Below are positions 34,311 through 47,396 of a stretch of DNA of 64,000 nucleotides, one piece after another. The position numbers and the translations under genes were made by a program. This DNA is from Datnioides undecimradiatus (Eukaryota > Chordata > Actinopteri > Lobotiformes > Datnioididae), in contig WARS01000065.1 in the NCBI GenBank assembly GCA_008933995.1, forward strand, positions 2,298,612-2,362,611, in the 5' to 3' direction. The notes below the pieces were generated by a model. The model worked only from the letters and a program-made list of their open reading frames with translations, had not been told where the DNA came from and made no database searches. The first letter of the stretch is position 1. Each line of letters opens with the position of its first letter.

Positions 34311-37300
34311 AAGAAAAACGAGTGAACATTTCCTCTCAAATTTTGAACAAGCTTGATGTGGGCATTGTGTGCTGATATAATTAGAAAAATCAATAAATCA
34401 CACACAAAAAAAAAGAAGCTCCAAACACATCAAAGAAGTAATAACGAGCACATTTCCAGATGAGTTTGCCACATTCTGTTCTGTGAGTGACGGTGTTTTG
34501 TTTTTTTTTTCTTGTCACATATGAAAGTAAGTCTATCACATTTTACAATTATATACAACAGACACTTGGACAGCTTGAACAGGCACTGCATTGCTATCTT
34601 TTTGTCTTCTTTTGGTGAATGTTACATCCTGTAAAAATGCTGGTTTTCATGTTTCATAACAACCTGATGCCAAGTGACTAGCAGCTAGCCAACGTATGGA
34701 AGGTGTGTATTGCTCATGTAGGATGAAAATGAAGGTTTTGACGTTTCCTCTACTCCCTCTAAGTCCCTACAGAATGCGTGACGTTCAGTGAAAAGGAAAA
34801 ATCACATATATTGCATGAGTGCCACAGGTCCTCCTTGCATAAAGTTGTCCTGTTTCTCGATGATCGCAGCCATCAGTGACATAATACTTTCTAAAATAAG
34901 GACATCGCGAGTGTCAAAATCTTGCCTTGAATACGGCTCTTGAAGCGGCTGATGGGTGGAACACTGATTCAGATTTTTAAGGAAGTTTCAAGAGCTTTTA
35001 GTCAGGCTACATTCACACCCAGCGTAGCAACAGAAACACATGCCGAAAAACACTACCTATTATCAGCTGGAAGGTACAGTACCCTTTTTATGAAGCACCT
35101 GCAATGGAAATAATGTTTGTCTGAATTGTGGATGAAGGGTTTCCTACATCACATCAGGCATAGACAGCATGGGGGAATGTGCAAAATGAGTGATGCCTAG
35201 ATGCTGTTGCTGAATTTTAGAGTGTCGTCTGCGTACGATGCAAGCAGACCGCTCACCATTGGCCAATACGATCTACGTCGAAATGTAGCACCAATCATCT
35301 TGCGACATTTTTCTGAAAAAGGAAACCAAATAAACGATCAAAACAAAACAAAACAAAAAAAAACCCATAACATATCTGATAGATTCGTTGAGGACGTTTG
35401 TCACTGCAGATTTTACCCTGCTTCTCGCTTAAGGTCAGGTGCAATCTGGGGCCTTTTCTACTGGTTAAGTGACATCACCTCCCAGCTGCTACAAGGAACA
35501 CACTCACACCACGATCTTGTTGGACAAGAATTCACACCCATTTCAAAAAAAAAAGAAAAAAAAAAAGATAAATCACATCACACTCGCTATGGCCACACTA
35601 CTGAAAGTACAACAATTCAAATATTCATGAAGTGTTTCCGAAGTGGAAATATCTAAGCGCTAACCAAGATCAGAAATAATAATTAAAAAAAGCCTTCATT
35701 GTTGTTGTCTGTCTTTATGGGTCTGAATAGAATATTTCCCCATTTTTTTGACGTTACATACAGGAACACAACAACCGATGAAAACACTTTTGATTCTACT
35801 AACTGGGGAAACCTGGAGAGTTCTAACTCAAATCCAGCCTCCAGAAACAAAATAAACAAAAACCCAAATTGAATTTGTTTTTCCTAAAATGGAATTGACT
35901 CATTTTCCCCCAGAATTGAAGATTTACAAATAAGGGCTTAAGAGGAGAACTCTCGAAAAGTTTACAGTGTACAAACTCCTGTCCTACGGCAGGCTTTTTT
36001 TTTTTTTTTTTTCAATAGAAAGACCCTCATCTTCTCTCATTGTGTAGTGTCAGAGGCACTCGATCGCACGTCCAGCTCACAAAGTCACACACGCGCATGC
36101 ACACAAACACCCAAGCTGCCAAAGCAGAGTTCAACCCCACAGACTACTGCTATCGACGCAATCAGGATATTTACCTTTATGTACAGTCTCCTATTCAAAT
36201 AAACACCAACGGCACAGTGACCCTGACACATTTTTTTTGTCACACACGTACACACGCACACAGGCAAACACGCACCCAGTCACAAACACACTTGGGGACA
36301 ATGCACTTCAGTGGGGTCTCCAATGGCCAAAGGCTGCAAAGCACTTATAGTTTTTCCTTTAAAAGAAAAAAAAAAAAAGAAGAATAAAACAACAAAAAAG
36401 ACAGAACAGTGCACATAGAACGGGGTGACTTTTAAAAAATTTTTTCTGCATAAGAAATCTGGGTGAAGACGGAGAGATTGAGCTTGACTTGAGGATTATT
36501 TTAAAAAAAACCAAAACGTTTTCTGCTGTTTAGCCCTCCGTTTACGCCGGAGAGCTCCTGGTACCGCGGTGCTGTCTCTCCTGGGGGAAAACAGTTCTTT
36601 CACGATTGTAGGGAAAGAGTGCAAACGGTGTCTTAGCAGCAATGGAGGCGCTGCTCTCTGTGAGAAAAGTCTTTTTTTCTTCTTCTTTTACATTAAAAAT
36701 GGTAAGAGAATGATTGATATAAATAATGCCCTGTAATACGCCTGAGAGATTTAGCTTAAGACTAGATTCAAAACACTGCGTGGGGGAGACGACGATTGCC
36801 TATGTGCTATTTAAGTGCTATATTTGTTTTCTAGTGGATTCTATTTAAGCTTCTACTGGGCCTCTGCACAGGAGGTTAGAAAACACCATGCTTCTGCAGT
36901 CCAGTATTTCCTCCAACATACTCTACGGGGGCTCTGCTAGGGGAAGTATCTCAGGATTTGACATATGTGCATATCGTATATACATTTATACAAATCTACT
37001 ACTTATAAAATACTTTCTAAAGGCTTGCTTGAGCCTGTCTGCAACTGATTTGGACAGGTCTCACGAGCATTAGTCGGTGTGTGATTGTTGCGCAGGTCAC
37101 AGGCCACTTCACTGATGTGTTTAAGGCATCTACTTGGGATTTGCATTCGGTGACGTCTCGAATAGCACGGCGTAGTACTCGACCAAAGCATGCAACGGGA
37201 TCCGTGTTCAGTTGCAGCTCGAGGGGATCTACGACAGAATGGGGTTCTACGCAAAATGATTTCTCAAAATGATTGTCATACTCAAGTCAAGCCGTCTCTC

Positions 37301-37617
37301 CTGTGAAAAATGAGCTCCTTCAAGGTCACATGCTAGCACCCCAGGTGGAAAGTTGAAAGTAAGAGTCACAGTAGACCAATCAGTGACTTTGCAGCCGTAG
37401 AAAGACCAAGGGTGCACTTGTTTTTTTTTTTCATAAGTACTTCTAGAAAAATACCGCCCCTCCCCCTAAAACTCCCAAATTCAAAATACACTGGAGCACG
37501 TCTCACCGTCATTCGGCAGGCCTATACGCTAAAGAAAGAAAGAAAGAAAAAAGAAAAAGACCTTGTCATACACTGCATAGAAAGCAGTCCCCACTTTGGT
37601 CAATAAAAAAGGAAAAC

Positions 37618-37674
37618 ACCCACAACAACAACAACATCATCAACAACAACAACGACAAACAACGATATCAACAA
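37618..37674 (+). repeat. (CAA)n trinucleotide tract in nfib 3' UTR
   Basis: Imperfect CAA repeats, read as GUU repeats in the nfib mRNA. A smaller related tract, TTGTTGTTG on +, lies near 34,055-34,072. Confidence 0.85.
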
Positions 37675-39534
37675 AATAAATGCATTACAATATTGTCTAT
37701 CTCCAAACTAGCCTCTAATAATTGACGCATCTATAAGCACTACCTACATAGGCAAAACTTGGTATTGCATAATTTTCATAATTCTGAATTCCACCCTCCA
37801 CAATAGTAACTGGAAGATGAACAAAATGAGCATTGAAAAAAATAAGGAAAATAAAGGATGACAGGTTATTAGAAAAACCACCAAAATACTGGAAAAAAAA
37901 AAAAAAAAAATGCTGGTTGATTACAAACTTTAAAACGGCAACTATACACAGCCTTGATATGCAATGTAACTGTGAGATAGAGTAGTACATGAAGTTAAAA
38001 ATCAACAATTTCATTCAGAGTACAAAACAATTCTTATCATAAAAATGTTAATTTTTTTTCTATAATGATAAATGCAGCAAAAACAAGTGTAGTGATGTCT
38101 CTATATTCAAAGGCAAGGCACGTAATGTGGACTATATGTCATCGTGCAAATTAAGAGTATTGGAGAGATTTTCCTTGTATAAATATGTCTGGACTGGGGA
38201 GGCAATGGCTGTGAACATGCCGTGCACAATTCTAGATTTCAGGGACTTGCCACCACCTGGATTCATAATTTCAGTTTTCAACCTCTTCCACTGTAGAGTT
38301 AACCTTGCACAAACTAGCTTTACACATAAGCCTACTGTACATCTGCATGAATTGTACATTTCCATGAATTAACACTTTGCATTCCATATTTTTTTAATAT
38401 TTTGTAAACATAAGCTTTAGAAGCTGATGGCCAAATGCATATGCTCTTGATCTTATCGTGAACATTTCAAACAAAAGGAAATAGCATTTTAACACACTAG
38501 GTGTGTCTCATTTCTTTGCTTATGTTCGGTTATTTTTTTTTTCCCCCCAAAAAAATAAATTATAAAAAAAACCACATCCCATAATGATGGGAAGGGCTCA
38601 AAAGAAGTGCTGGTTTTGCTCAGCGCTGCACAGGTAGCTTAGTGCTTGCCTTCAACTGCCTTTCACGCTTGATGTTCTTCCCGTGAGGAGACGGATATGT
38701 GACTGAAATCAAATTCAAATGTTTTCTTAAACATTTTACCCATAAAACCATTTAATATTTATCCCCCTTCCTTTAGAGTCTTAGGGCTGACAGACTGATA
38801 GCTTCCCTTCAAAAATTCAATTGCACTTGCCTCTAGCGAGATTTTCTTATGCTCCGTCTTTTTTTAAAAAATCCTTTTGTAAAGGAGTTGCAAATTCTTT
38901 AATGAGGGGTCCAATCTCAAACTAAGCTTTTAGTGTTTTTTTTGAAAACCGCATCGAGAGTTCTCAACTCTCACCGTAAGTGTTTACGTTAATTCTTGAA
39001 GTAAGTAGCAGTAAAGAATAAGCAAAGTCAACACATTTTCTGAACAAAGAGTCGTATCACAGTAAACTGAAATCAAACGGAAGAAGAAACACTCTGAATT
39101 CACAATTTTTTTCTTTTTTGTTCCTATGGTGCACACAGTGAATCGTTTGACGTGGGAGAGCCTCTTTTCAAGAGGTCTGAGTCGGAGAGCTTCGAGTCTC
39201 GGAGCCATCCACCAGGCAGAGGTTGATACGCAGACCTCCTCACTTGTGTCTGTGTGTGTGTGTGTGTAAATCGAGATTTTACATCTTCCCCCAACATGGA
39301 AAAATAGTAGGAATTGCCGCTAAGAGACTAGAGTGTCATGCAATAAAACATTAAGGCATCTATACATCACAGTATTTGAATGGATTGAAAAGTTCTGCAA
39401 ACACAACAACTGACTGGTGGGTGGTGGATGTGTGGGCTGGGCTTGGGGCGAGGAGACAGCAGACCTGAAGCGTTCTTCTTTTTTCTTCCCTCTGATCCGA
39501 ACCTCGACTTCACTTCACGGCCAGTGTCCTTCAT

Positions 39535-39599
39535 GGGGAGGGAAGGGACGGGAGCGGGGAGGGGAGGGGAGATGGAAGGGGGGAGGGGGGGGCGGGGGA
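39535..39599 (+). repeat. G-rich tract (C-rich in nfib mRNA)
   Basis: Many G3-G8 runs separated by one or two bases on the + strand, located about 130-190 bases after the nfib stop codons. It can form a DNA G-quadruplex on the template strand; in the mRNA it is a poly-C tract of the type bound by PCBP/hnRNP K. Confidence 0.75.
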
Positions 39600-39727
39600 C
39601 GATTGTGCAGCTCGTGCTGCGTTGCTGGTTTCATCCATGGCTGCGGGCACCTGTAGTGCTAGCTCTGCACCACCAACACCCATCCACCCTGGGGGGAGGG
39701 GAGGGGGGTCATCCGGCCTCTGTGTGT

Positions 39728-39860
39728 TCAGTTCCCTGTCTCAGCGGGCACCAGGGGCTCACCAATGATGTTTATGCTGTAGTTCTGGTGGACATTTGTT
39801 GGCAGAATCGGAGTCCCGTTCGACACTTGGAATGGAACTAAGCTCGCCCAGGTACCAGGA
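39728..39860 (-). CDS. nfib: nfib terminal coding exon, two overlapping frames
   Basis: Acceptor CTCTCCACAG before 39,860. With the cassette exon included the frame is PGTWASLVPFQVSNGTPILP, TNVHQNYSINIIGEPLVPAE, TGN and stop (TGA 39,728-39,730). This matches the mammalian long C-terminus (GTWASLVPFQVSN..NIIGEP..AET). With the cassette skipped, the phase-0 frame begins S-W-Y-L-G and continues ELSSIPSVERDSDSANKC and PPELQHKHHW to TGA 39,759-39,761. In mammals the SWYLG frame stops immediately. About 100 bases are therefore dual-coding. Confidence 0.93.
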
Positions 39861-42800
39861 CTGTGGAGAGACGACACAGACAGGAGGAGACAGAGAGACA
39901 GGGAGATTAGTCACATGCCATTAACTTGTTTGTGCAGCATGCAGTCAAAATCAGATTCTTTCTTTCAATTATCCTGAACACTGCTTTGCTGATGACCGGC
40001 GTCACTGCTCTGCTGACAGTCATCAAGGTTCAAGGTCTTATTTTTGTTTTGTTCAGACAGAGAGGCGCAACCGGAAAGAAAAACGGCAGCGCTGGCTCAT
40101 TAATCTAAGCTGAGGTGATTCCACTTGATTCCCAGTGAAGGACGTCACGTGAGGGGGCCGTGACGCAGGCCCTCTTCTCTGCATTGATGGCGGTATAGAA
40201 AAGCATGAAGGGGGAAGAGTGTGATTGGTGGTGGTGGTGGAGGAGATGGTGGGGGGGTAAAAACGTGTGTGAGTGTGGGTGCATGTGTATGTGTGGTTGG
40301 GGGGGGTGGGGGGTCCCTACACAAAGCTGCCCCATCCCTATTCATCTCACGCTAATGGCAAAACAACACAGTGATTGTTCCCGGGGAGCAACGGTGCTAA
40401 CTGAAAACGCGAGCGGGAACAAACAGTATGTTGTTCCCGTGGGGTGCTGCGCTACGTAGATGTCAGATAATTAGCCCTCCCCCCCCACGGGCCCCCAGTG
40501 TGCGCTCATCTAACTCCCTCCCAGCTCTCCCATCACCCCTGCTAAGTCTGAAAAATACCTGCGTTGCTCGTTTTCTATCGGATTCACCTATGACAAACTC
40601 TTTCTTAAGGCGGGCTAAAGTAACGGCGAGGGAGGAGAAGACGGACTGTCTCGATGTTGAGAAAGTGAGGAAAAAGAAGTTTAGGGAAAAATGTTTATGG
40701 AGAAGACAGAAGATGGATGGCACCGAGGAGGACTGTCTTCAAAAGAAACAATAAACAAAGTCTGTAGATGCGGCTTTGTAGAGGTGGAACACAGACTCGA
40801 TTCTGTGCGGAGCTTCTTGACGAGACAACACCGTCTGCGCTCGCCGATCTGCCAGTCTGCATTTTATACAAATCGCTCGTCTCTGCTCTTTGACTTAAAA
40901 CAAAGGAGGTGCAAATTCAATTCACCTCGCGGCCTGAACGAGTCACAGCCTTGAATGAGGGGGTGACAGGGCGAAAGACAGAGACGAGAAGATGCGCTCG
41001 AAAGTAAAGACAGACATCGCCCAGGTTTGAGCGCGCGAAGAGTTAAAAGACAACCTCAAGGCTAATCCTCTCTTGCAGTTTTTTTCCCCCCGTCCAACCC
41101 GTCCTCATGCTATCCTCTCTCTCTCTCCTGCTTTCTTCCCTCCCTCCTTCCCTCTTTCGCCCTGCCAAAAATCATCGGACAGGAAAGGAGGGATTAAGTT
41201 TTTCCTACCTTGCTGAACAAAGAGCGCACAGAGTGGCCAGGGGCTGCAGCTTTTTCTCTTCCCCGCTCACTTTCTTACTTTCTGTCTTTCTTCCTCCCGC
41301 CCGTCTTCCGTCTCTCCCTCTTTCTCTTTCCTTATGAAACTCCTCTCAGGTAATGGCTTACATTAGGGGGGACCACACAGCTACAAAAGCGGACTCTCGG
41401 GCCTTTGTGCGCGCTAAACCGGCAGATCGGTTTTAATCTTGTTAAAATCGATGGCTGTCGGTCCGTATCTGCATCCCATAACCTGAAGCTGCATTGGACA
41501 GGATCGTTTTTACGTAAAGGACTCCTCTTCTGTCAAGGCTGAATCACAAAGCGAGAGGAGGGAGGGGGCCTGAAATCCTCCCATCACTGCCAATTGAGAC
41601 CTTTCTATTACTATGACTGAACTTTGAAACACAAACGGAGTCCTAAAAAGCAGCAAGTGTCCGCTCCATCCACAGAAAGTCAGTGCTTTCTTACTTTTAA
41701 ATCATTTTAGTATGATGCAATCACATCCAGGCCAAGTTGGAGACACAGTTTTCTGACGCAACATTGCAGGAACTCTGGGTATTGGAGCTCTAATTTGTCA
41801 AAAAGTTAAATTTCCCTGCAACCTGGACCCACCCTGATGGCCTTTCTGTACATTTTGTTTGTATTTGTCACGTTTCAAAACGAAAAGTCGGACCTCCACT
41901 GATGTATTTCCTTAGGTAACCTTCAAGATGGCCTCCCCTTGCCCTGTCCAAACCTCACTAATTCTACTCCCTGCAAGCACAGCCCGGGCATACAGCGTGC
42001 TTCGTTTAAGGATTAGCTCCCTAAATTAGATTATCTAATGGCATCTTAATGGATTGCTGACCCATTTCCTGCACAATGGCAACATGCGAGTCTGGCAGGG
42101 TTTTAATTTGGGGGCTAGTACTGAAGAGGCATTGCCGGAGCGCACCGTTTAAAGGGCAAGCCAGATAAAAGGGAATCCGACTGATTCCATCTATATGTTG
42201 AGCGCTTTTGCGCAAATAATCCATCAAAGAGAAGAAAAAAAATAAAATAGAATTACCATCCCATCTTTGTAACCAAATTAACTAGATTCAGTTGGGATCT
42301 ATTTTATCTGCACTCATTACTGTACGCTCACATGGAGAGAAGAGGAGGAGTTAGCTGGTGTGTGAGTAAAATAAGAGACCTCGAACTGCTGCGGGGGACA
42401 TTTTTCTCTGCTACCTCCACTGGCCTATTAGGAGGCCTGTCGAAGGGGGTTCTGCTGTGTGTAAGTGTGTTTGTAAAAAAAAAAAAGAAGTTTGTAACTT
42501 TAGCGAGCGCAAAATGAGCTACACACACACTCCCACACACACATACAGACGCTCTACACTTCCAGGGAAAAGGGGAAAAAGGAGACGTAACAGGAAAAGG
42601 CTTAGCTCAGCTTGCTCGTTCTGCCATGGTGAAATGGTTCAGGTTTTGTTGCCCCCAGAGAGGGAAACATACAGTATGGAGGCAGGGGGAGGTGAAGATG
42701 GAGGGACGGGAGGGCTGAGGGGGAGGCTTTAAGTTAAAGAGAGGCGAGCATGACTTCAGCATAAAGCCAAACAAAGCTACGCTTGTTAAAATGTGGAAAG

Positions 42801-43632
42801 TAAAACATCCTCACGTGGCTTGAAAAGCTGACCTGGAATGACTTCTGTTATTCAACGTGGTCTGACTTCATTTGTTCTAATTAGCTCCATCAAGGTTTGT
42901 GTTATGAAACGGGAATAATTTGTTTTCGTTGGGTGTGAATCCAAGAGGAAAGCTGGATGTTTCCGACCCCGAATCATTGTGCAATATTTGTCATCTTTCA
43001 GTGAGGGAAAACACAGCAGTGAAATGTAATCATGACAAACACGACAGAAATAATATGTAATAATTTAAAAGTTCTAATATTTGGTTGCCTTCACCCGATA
43101 AGACAAGAAAGATTAAGTTTCTCTTTTCCAAAGGCAAGGATTAAATTTATTTTATGCTGCATTAGAAAAAAAAAATCTCTTATAAATAAATAGAAAGATC
43201 TTTTTTCGGGGGAACATTCAGGACAGGGACCAGTTATGAAATGTAGCTCGATTGAATCCAAATTTTTCTTGAGGTCTGGCAACAAATGGAAAAATAAAAG
43301 AAAAAATCCACTATGAATGGCTGGGAAGGATGGAAAATAATGCAAGAGTTAAAAAGTAGATGAGGAAACAAAAAGAAAACTGAGGGAAGGAAATGATTTT
43401 TACTGAAATATGACAATGTCCAAAAACCTCTGAGTGCAGCACTGTTTACACTGGCAGCCTGGATAAATTTGATTTATATATAAATTTATATGTGACACGT
43501 GCGTCTCTAAAATGTAAGACAATCAGGAAAAATCATGTATTATATGGTGTTTATGACTGATCAAGTTAGTGTGTGTGTTCGTGTGGTGTAAGAGAGACAG
43601 AGAGAGACGGCATGAAAGAATGAAAAGGTTAC
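39861..43632 (-). other. nfib: nfib last intron
   Basis: Separates the cassette exon from the terminal exon. Holds a pyrimidine-rich block (41,110-41,340 on +) and an enhancer-like block near 42,000-42,200. No further exon was recognised. Confidence 0.7.
41990..42210. promoter_or_regulatory. Candidate intronic conserved element
   Basis: Repeat-free block with TTAGATTATCTAATGGCATC, TTAATGGATTGCTGACCC, TTTTAATTTGGGGGC and GTTTAAAGGGC: homeodomain-like words in non-repetitive sequence. Enhancer-like by composition only. Confidence 0.25.
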
Positions 43633-43721
43633 CTTTGCCAAGTAATCCCCAAAGTGTCGTCAGTGGCACTGGGGCCATAATGCCTGCCGTTTTGAGTCAC
43701 GCTCCAGTCACACTTCCTCAG
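43633..43721 (-). CDS. nfib: nfib alternative cassette exon (frame-switching, 89 nt)
   Basis: Acceptor TTGACAG before 43,721, donor GTAACC after 43,633. It encodes LRKCDWSVTQNGRHYGPSAT and DDTLGITWQ plus two bases. It aligns with the long-isoform mammalian NFIB segment LRICDWTMNQNGRHLYPSTS..DTLGITWQ. Because 89 is not a multiple of three, inclusion moves the terminal exon into its second frame, and the split Ser codon (AG|T) restores ITWQ-S-PGTWAS. Missed by frame-length methods because it is short. Confidence 0.9.
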
Positions 43722-44215
43722 CTGTCAATTGAAACCTAGCGGTCAGATCACTGGGCCAAGACAACTTCCACTTCAGATTACACTACAACTCAACACTGTA
43801 TACACAAATGCATGCAGAAGGGCCTAAAGCAGGAGCAGCAGAGTTAAATAAATGTAAAAAAAAAGACTCCTAACTGTTACTGACAATGTCAAAATAGTGG
43901 TTTTTTTTATATTATTTGTTGGGGAAATCAACAGTGGAATCAAAGCTAAAACAGACAGAAAGAAAACAAAAGCATGCAATCACAGTTAGTGGTAACAGCT
44001 AACCTGGAAGTAAAAAAAAAAAAATGGAGTTAGTCAGTTACAAATGTGAGTGGCATCATATTGGTAGTTCATCTGTGAGCGGCTGCCGCCTTTCAAGCTG
44101 GTTAGCCAACGAAGCCATGCACTCCACAGTGGATGCATGCACCCTGTCGATAACCATCGCTTCGCTGTAAGTGCACTTTAAGATTCAGGAAGGGGCGCGC
44201 CTGCCCTGAAGCATG

Positions 44216-44220
<5 letters not shown>

Positions 44221-44247
<27 letters not shown>
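44221..44247 (-). repeat. Poly(A)27 on the minus strand preceded by AATAAA
   Basis: On the - strand, CAATAAAAAACAGTTAGCTA and ATG lead into 27 A residues. Signal-to-tail spacing resembles the 3' end of a retroposed transcript. No parent gene or target-site duplication could be identified. Confidence 0.4.
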
Positions 44248-45440
44248 CATTAGCTAACTGTTTTTTATTGATTAGGGGTCAAAACTGTACAGCGAAGTTA
44301 AACAGCACACGCGCACGCACGCACACACACAGGCACACACGCACGCGCAACGCTTACCCCTTCCCTCCCCAACCTCTTAAAGACATGCCAACCTTACATA
44401 CAGATTACAAATTACTGCAACAGAGGAAAAAAAAAAAAAAAGCCACACACAAACTGTGTCTCCTTTGCATGCATTATGCGAGCGCACGTGTCGGCAATCC
44501 AGCTGAGAGCTATCTCTGCCAATACCAACCTAACCTTGCCCTGTGGTCAACACATTCATTTAGTAATGCATCGGGATAAAACTGCACTGTTAGCACTCTG
44601 CGTGCAGTGGCAGACGTTTTTGCAGAGGCTCTTAAGAGGGATTTAATCAGATATACGCATACGCTGAATATTCAAAGCCATTTTCGGCGGTCGAGAGATG
44701 CGTTCTTTTTCTGCTCGGAGCACCTGGACGAACAAATCAGGAGACGGTGGCGGTCTCCTACTTAAGCCGCACTTAAATGCAGCGATGTGGTTTTGTTATG
44801 CTGCGGGATTTTTCTCTGGAATGAATCTAAAGTCAAGACACAGAGAATTTTAGGAGCTCATCTCAAAAGCCTTTCAATGATGTAATGACGCTCCTTTATA
44901 TTATAGTTTGATGTATTTTACTTGATCAAAAGCAGCTTGATGAAACTAAATAGGAAACAATGCATCCTGTTCCATCCACTGTGTCGTCTCTGTATTTATC
45001 GAAAGGCTGGGAGACTAAACCCCCCGCGCCGCTCCCGCGCTCTCCAGCCTGACAAAAGCTTGGAGAGAATGTGCGGGCTGGGCCAGACGCTCGGTGCCAC
45101 CGCTCCTCGAGGGGCTCGCCATCTGTCCGCTGGCACCGGCACATCAGAGTGGCACGGGGAGCGGGGAGAAGGGGGACGGAGCCGGGGAACGTTAGCAAAC
45201 AGATGCGGGCAGATTGTGGATTAGGATCCTTCCTTAGATAATACCAAATGACATCTGATCACGGATCTTTCCCAGCGGAATGCTAGATGGTGGCATTCCC
45301 TCGAGGGGGTTAACCAAGGCGAGAGATGAATGGAGGGTTTTCACACATTCGCTGCCTGGGAATCGTTGAGCAGGTGTGGGAGCGTGTGGTGGTGTTGTTT
45401 TGTTTTGTTTTGGGGTTGGTTTTTTTTCCATTTTGAAGCC

Positions 45441-45443
<3 letters not shown>

Positions 45444-45500
<57 letters not shown>
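45444..45500 (+). repeat. (GT)n microsatellite
   Basis: About 57 bases of uninterrupted GT inside an nfib intron. Confidence 0.97.
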
Positions 45501-45502
<2 letters not shown>

Positions 45503-47369
45503 AGGGACTTCTATTTTAGTGGTGCCACATTTTAAAATAGGCACTGCTGTGAAAAGTAGGTTGTTTTAAGCTTTACCATCAAGTTATCAGATGACTGTTA
45601 GGTTACATCCTGGTAATGAAATAATATATTTATCATAGCTTGGAATTAACACTGTAGCGGCGGCTTGAACAGGGATCCTGTGATCGGTTAATACGCTACA
45701 TAATTATTCAATAATTCTAATTTTCCAAAAAAAAAGATAAATAAAAAAATTAAAAAGAACAACAAACACAGCTCTGACAGCAGCGCAGGTCATGGCCTCT
45801 AAGAACACTGCACATCCGTGTTAAAACCATGTGTTGTGTGACGTGTTTCCCGCTCCTACCAACGGCTGCAACTAAACAACTGAAAAGAAAAAAGAAAGGA
45901 AAAAAACAAAAAAACCAAAACGCCTCACGGATCCCACACAATAAACATCCCATCGCCAGACGAAGACAATGACAGAGTATTCAGTGAAAGTGTTTAGTCC
46001 TGATGGACTTGGCTCGGTCGTCGGCCCGCTACCGCCAGGCCAGCTCCCAGGCCGTTAAATCATACCACAGAAAACAAAAACAACCGTGACAAGCAGAAGC
46101 ATGATGAATCAGTGTGCGGACTGTTTAGAGCTCCCTTAGCCGACAGAAACATTTATTCATCTGGATATAGCATGTAATATAACCTTCTAGAAAGGTGTCA
46201 CTGTTGCGCTTACAAGCCCTTCGCTCTTCTTTCACATTTCAAGCCGCCGCCTCTCTCTCTTTTACGTTCACACGACTCCTTTCCAAACTGAGGAAGTCCA
46301 AACATATCGGAGCGGAGCCGTGTTTGTCTTTGCGAGGACTAAAATAAATCATGTTTTGTCTTCTCAGCGCAAGACGTTCAATTTTGGATCATTACAGATT
46401 CTGAATTAAGATGAAAAATAACAGTATTTCTTATTATGGGATATTCATGTATCTGGTTGATTTAGGCTGTAAGGCCTTACAAGGTCTGCAGGGTCTTAAT
46501 GCAGCTTCGCTCAGACCGCTGCTGTCTTGTGTAGTCACTTTGTGCCCTGCTGAAAGAAGTAGCAGGGCTATAAGAAAATGCTGAAGACAGACTGCGCGAC
46601 ACCAGCCAAGTGAATCCTCCCTCTCCTCCTCCGTCTCCTCCCGGGTGGAATAAAAGCATCCCACGACTGCTGACAAACATTCACCAATGTATTTCTTTTT
46701 TTTCTTCTTGCCTACTGTGATTTTAGGAAAAAATGGGGAGCAAGAAAGGCAGAGAGAGAGAGAAAAGGGGAAGACTGAAAGAGGAGAGAGGAAACAGAGG
46801 CCAGCTTTGTCATTTTTACTAAACATAAAAAAAAAAAAGGAGCGAGCTGAGGAGAAACCCAGCGATCATTATGTAGCCGCGTGCAGATGCATTCAATTAG
46901 TTGTGGTTGGAAAAGCCTTGGCCTGAGACCAGCGCTTTCAATAAGACGGGGTGGGGGAAGAGCACTCTCGCCCGTCCGACAACACCGCAACACTCATAAC
47001 CTCGCAAACACACACAAACGCACACGCAGACACACATGGGGTCACCACATCTGTCCTAGGACCACTGCTGGGGCAACCGCGTGACGCCAACGCTGAATAT
47101 TCACCGAGAAATGTGGGAGTGTACTCATTACATGTGGTGTCTGCATGCGTGTGTGTGTGTGTGTTTGTCTGTGTGTGTGTGAGCCTTTAAAGGAGTGTGT
47201 GAAGGAAATAGAGTTGAGCACATTACACTCTCAAAGTCACCCGCACGTCCCATCCATCTCCTGAGCGGTGGCCACACAATGACAGTGAGTTTCCTGCCAC
47301 TCTCATTTCTTTCTTTAAAGTGACCGGAGGACACAAAGGCCTTTTTCTACTCAGGACTGGCAGATTGAA

Positions 47370-47396
47370 ACACACACACACACACACACACACACA
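47370..47396 (+). repeat. (CA)n microsatellite
   Basis: About 27 bases of CA repeat. A shorter GT tract lies at 47,148-47,181. Confidence 0.93.

Larger units (their letters stand above)
33730..39727 (-). other. nfib: nfib 3' UTR (about 6 kb)
   Basis: From the nfib stops to a distal poly(A) signal there are no exons, few AATAAA signals on the - strand and many A/T-run and GUU-type tracts. A 3' UTR of several kilobases is usual for NFIB in vertebrates. Includes G/C-skewed tracts just after the stop (39,535-39,599 and 39,689-39,711), a (CAA)n patch at 37,618-37,674 and a poly-C/AT mixed tract near 34,256-34,310. Extent is inferred. Confidence 0.6.

Noticed and set aside
39481-39841. 137-codon plus-strand frame over the nfib terminal exon
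   Set aside because: Antisense shadow of the nfib coding and G-rich region; no similarity.
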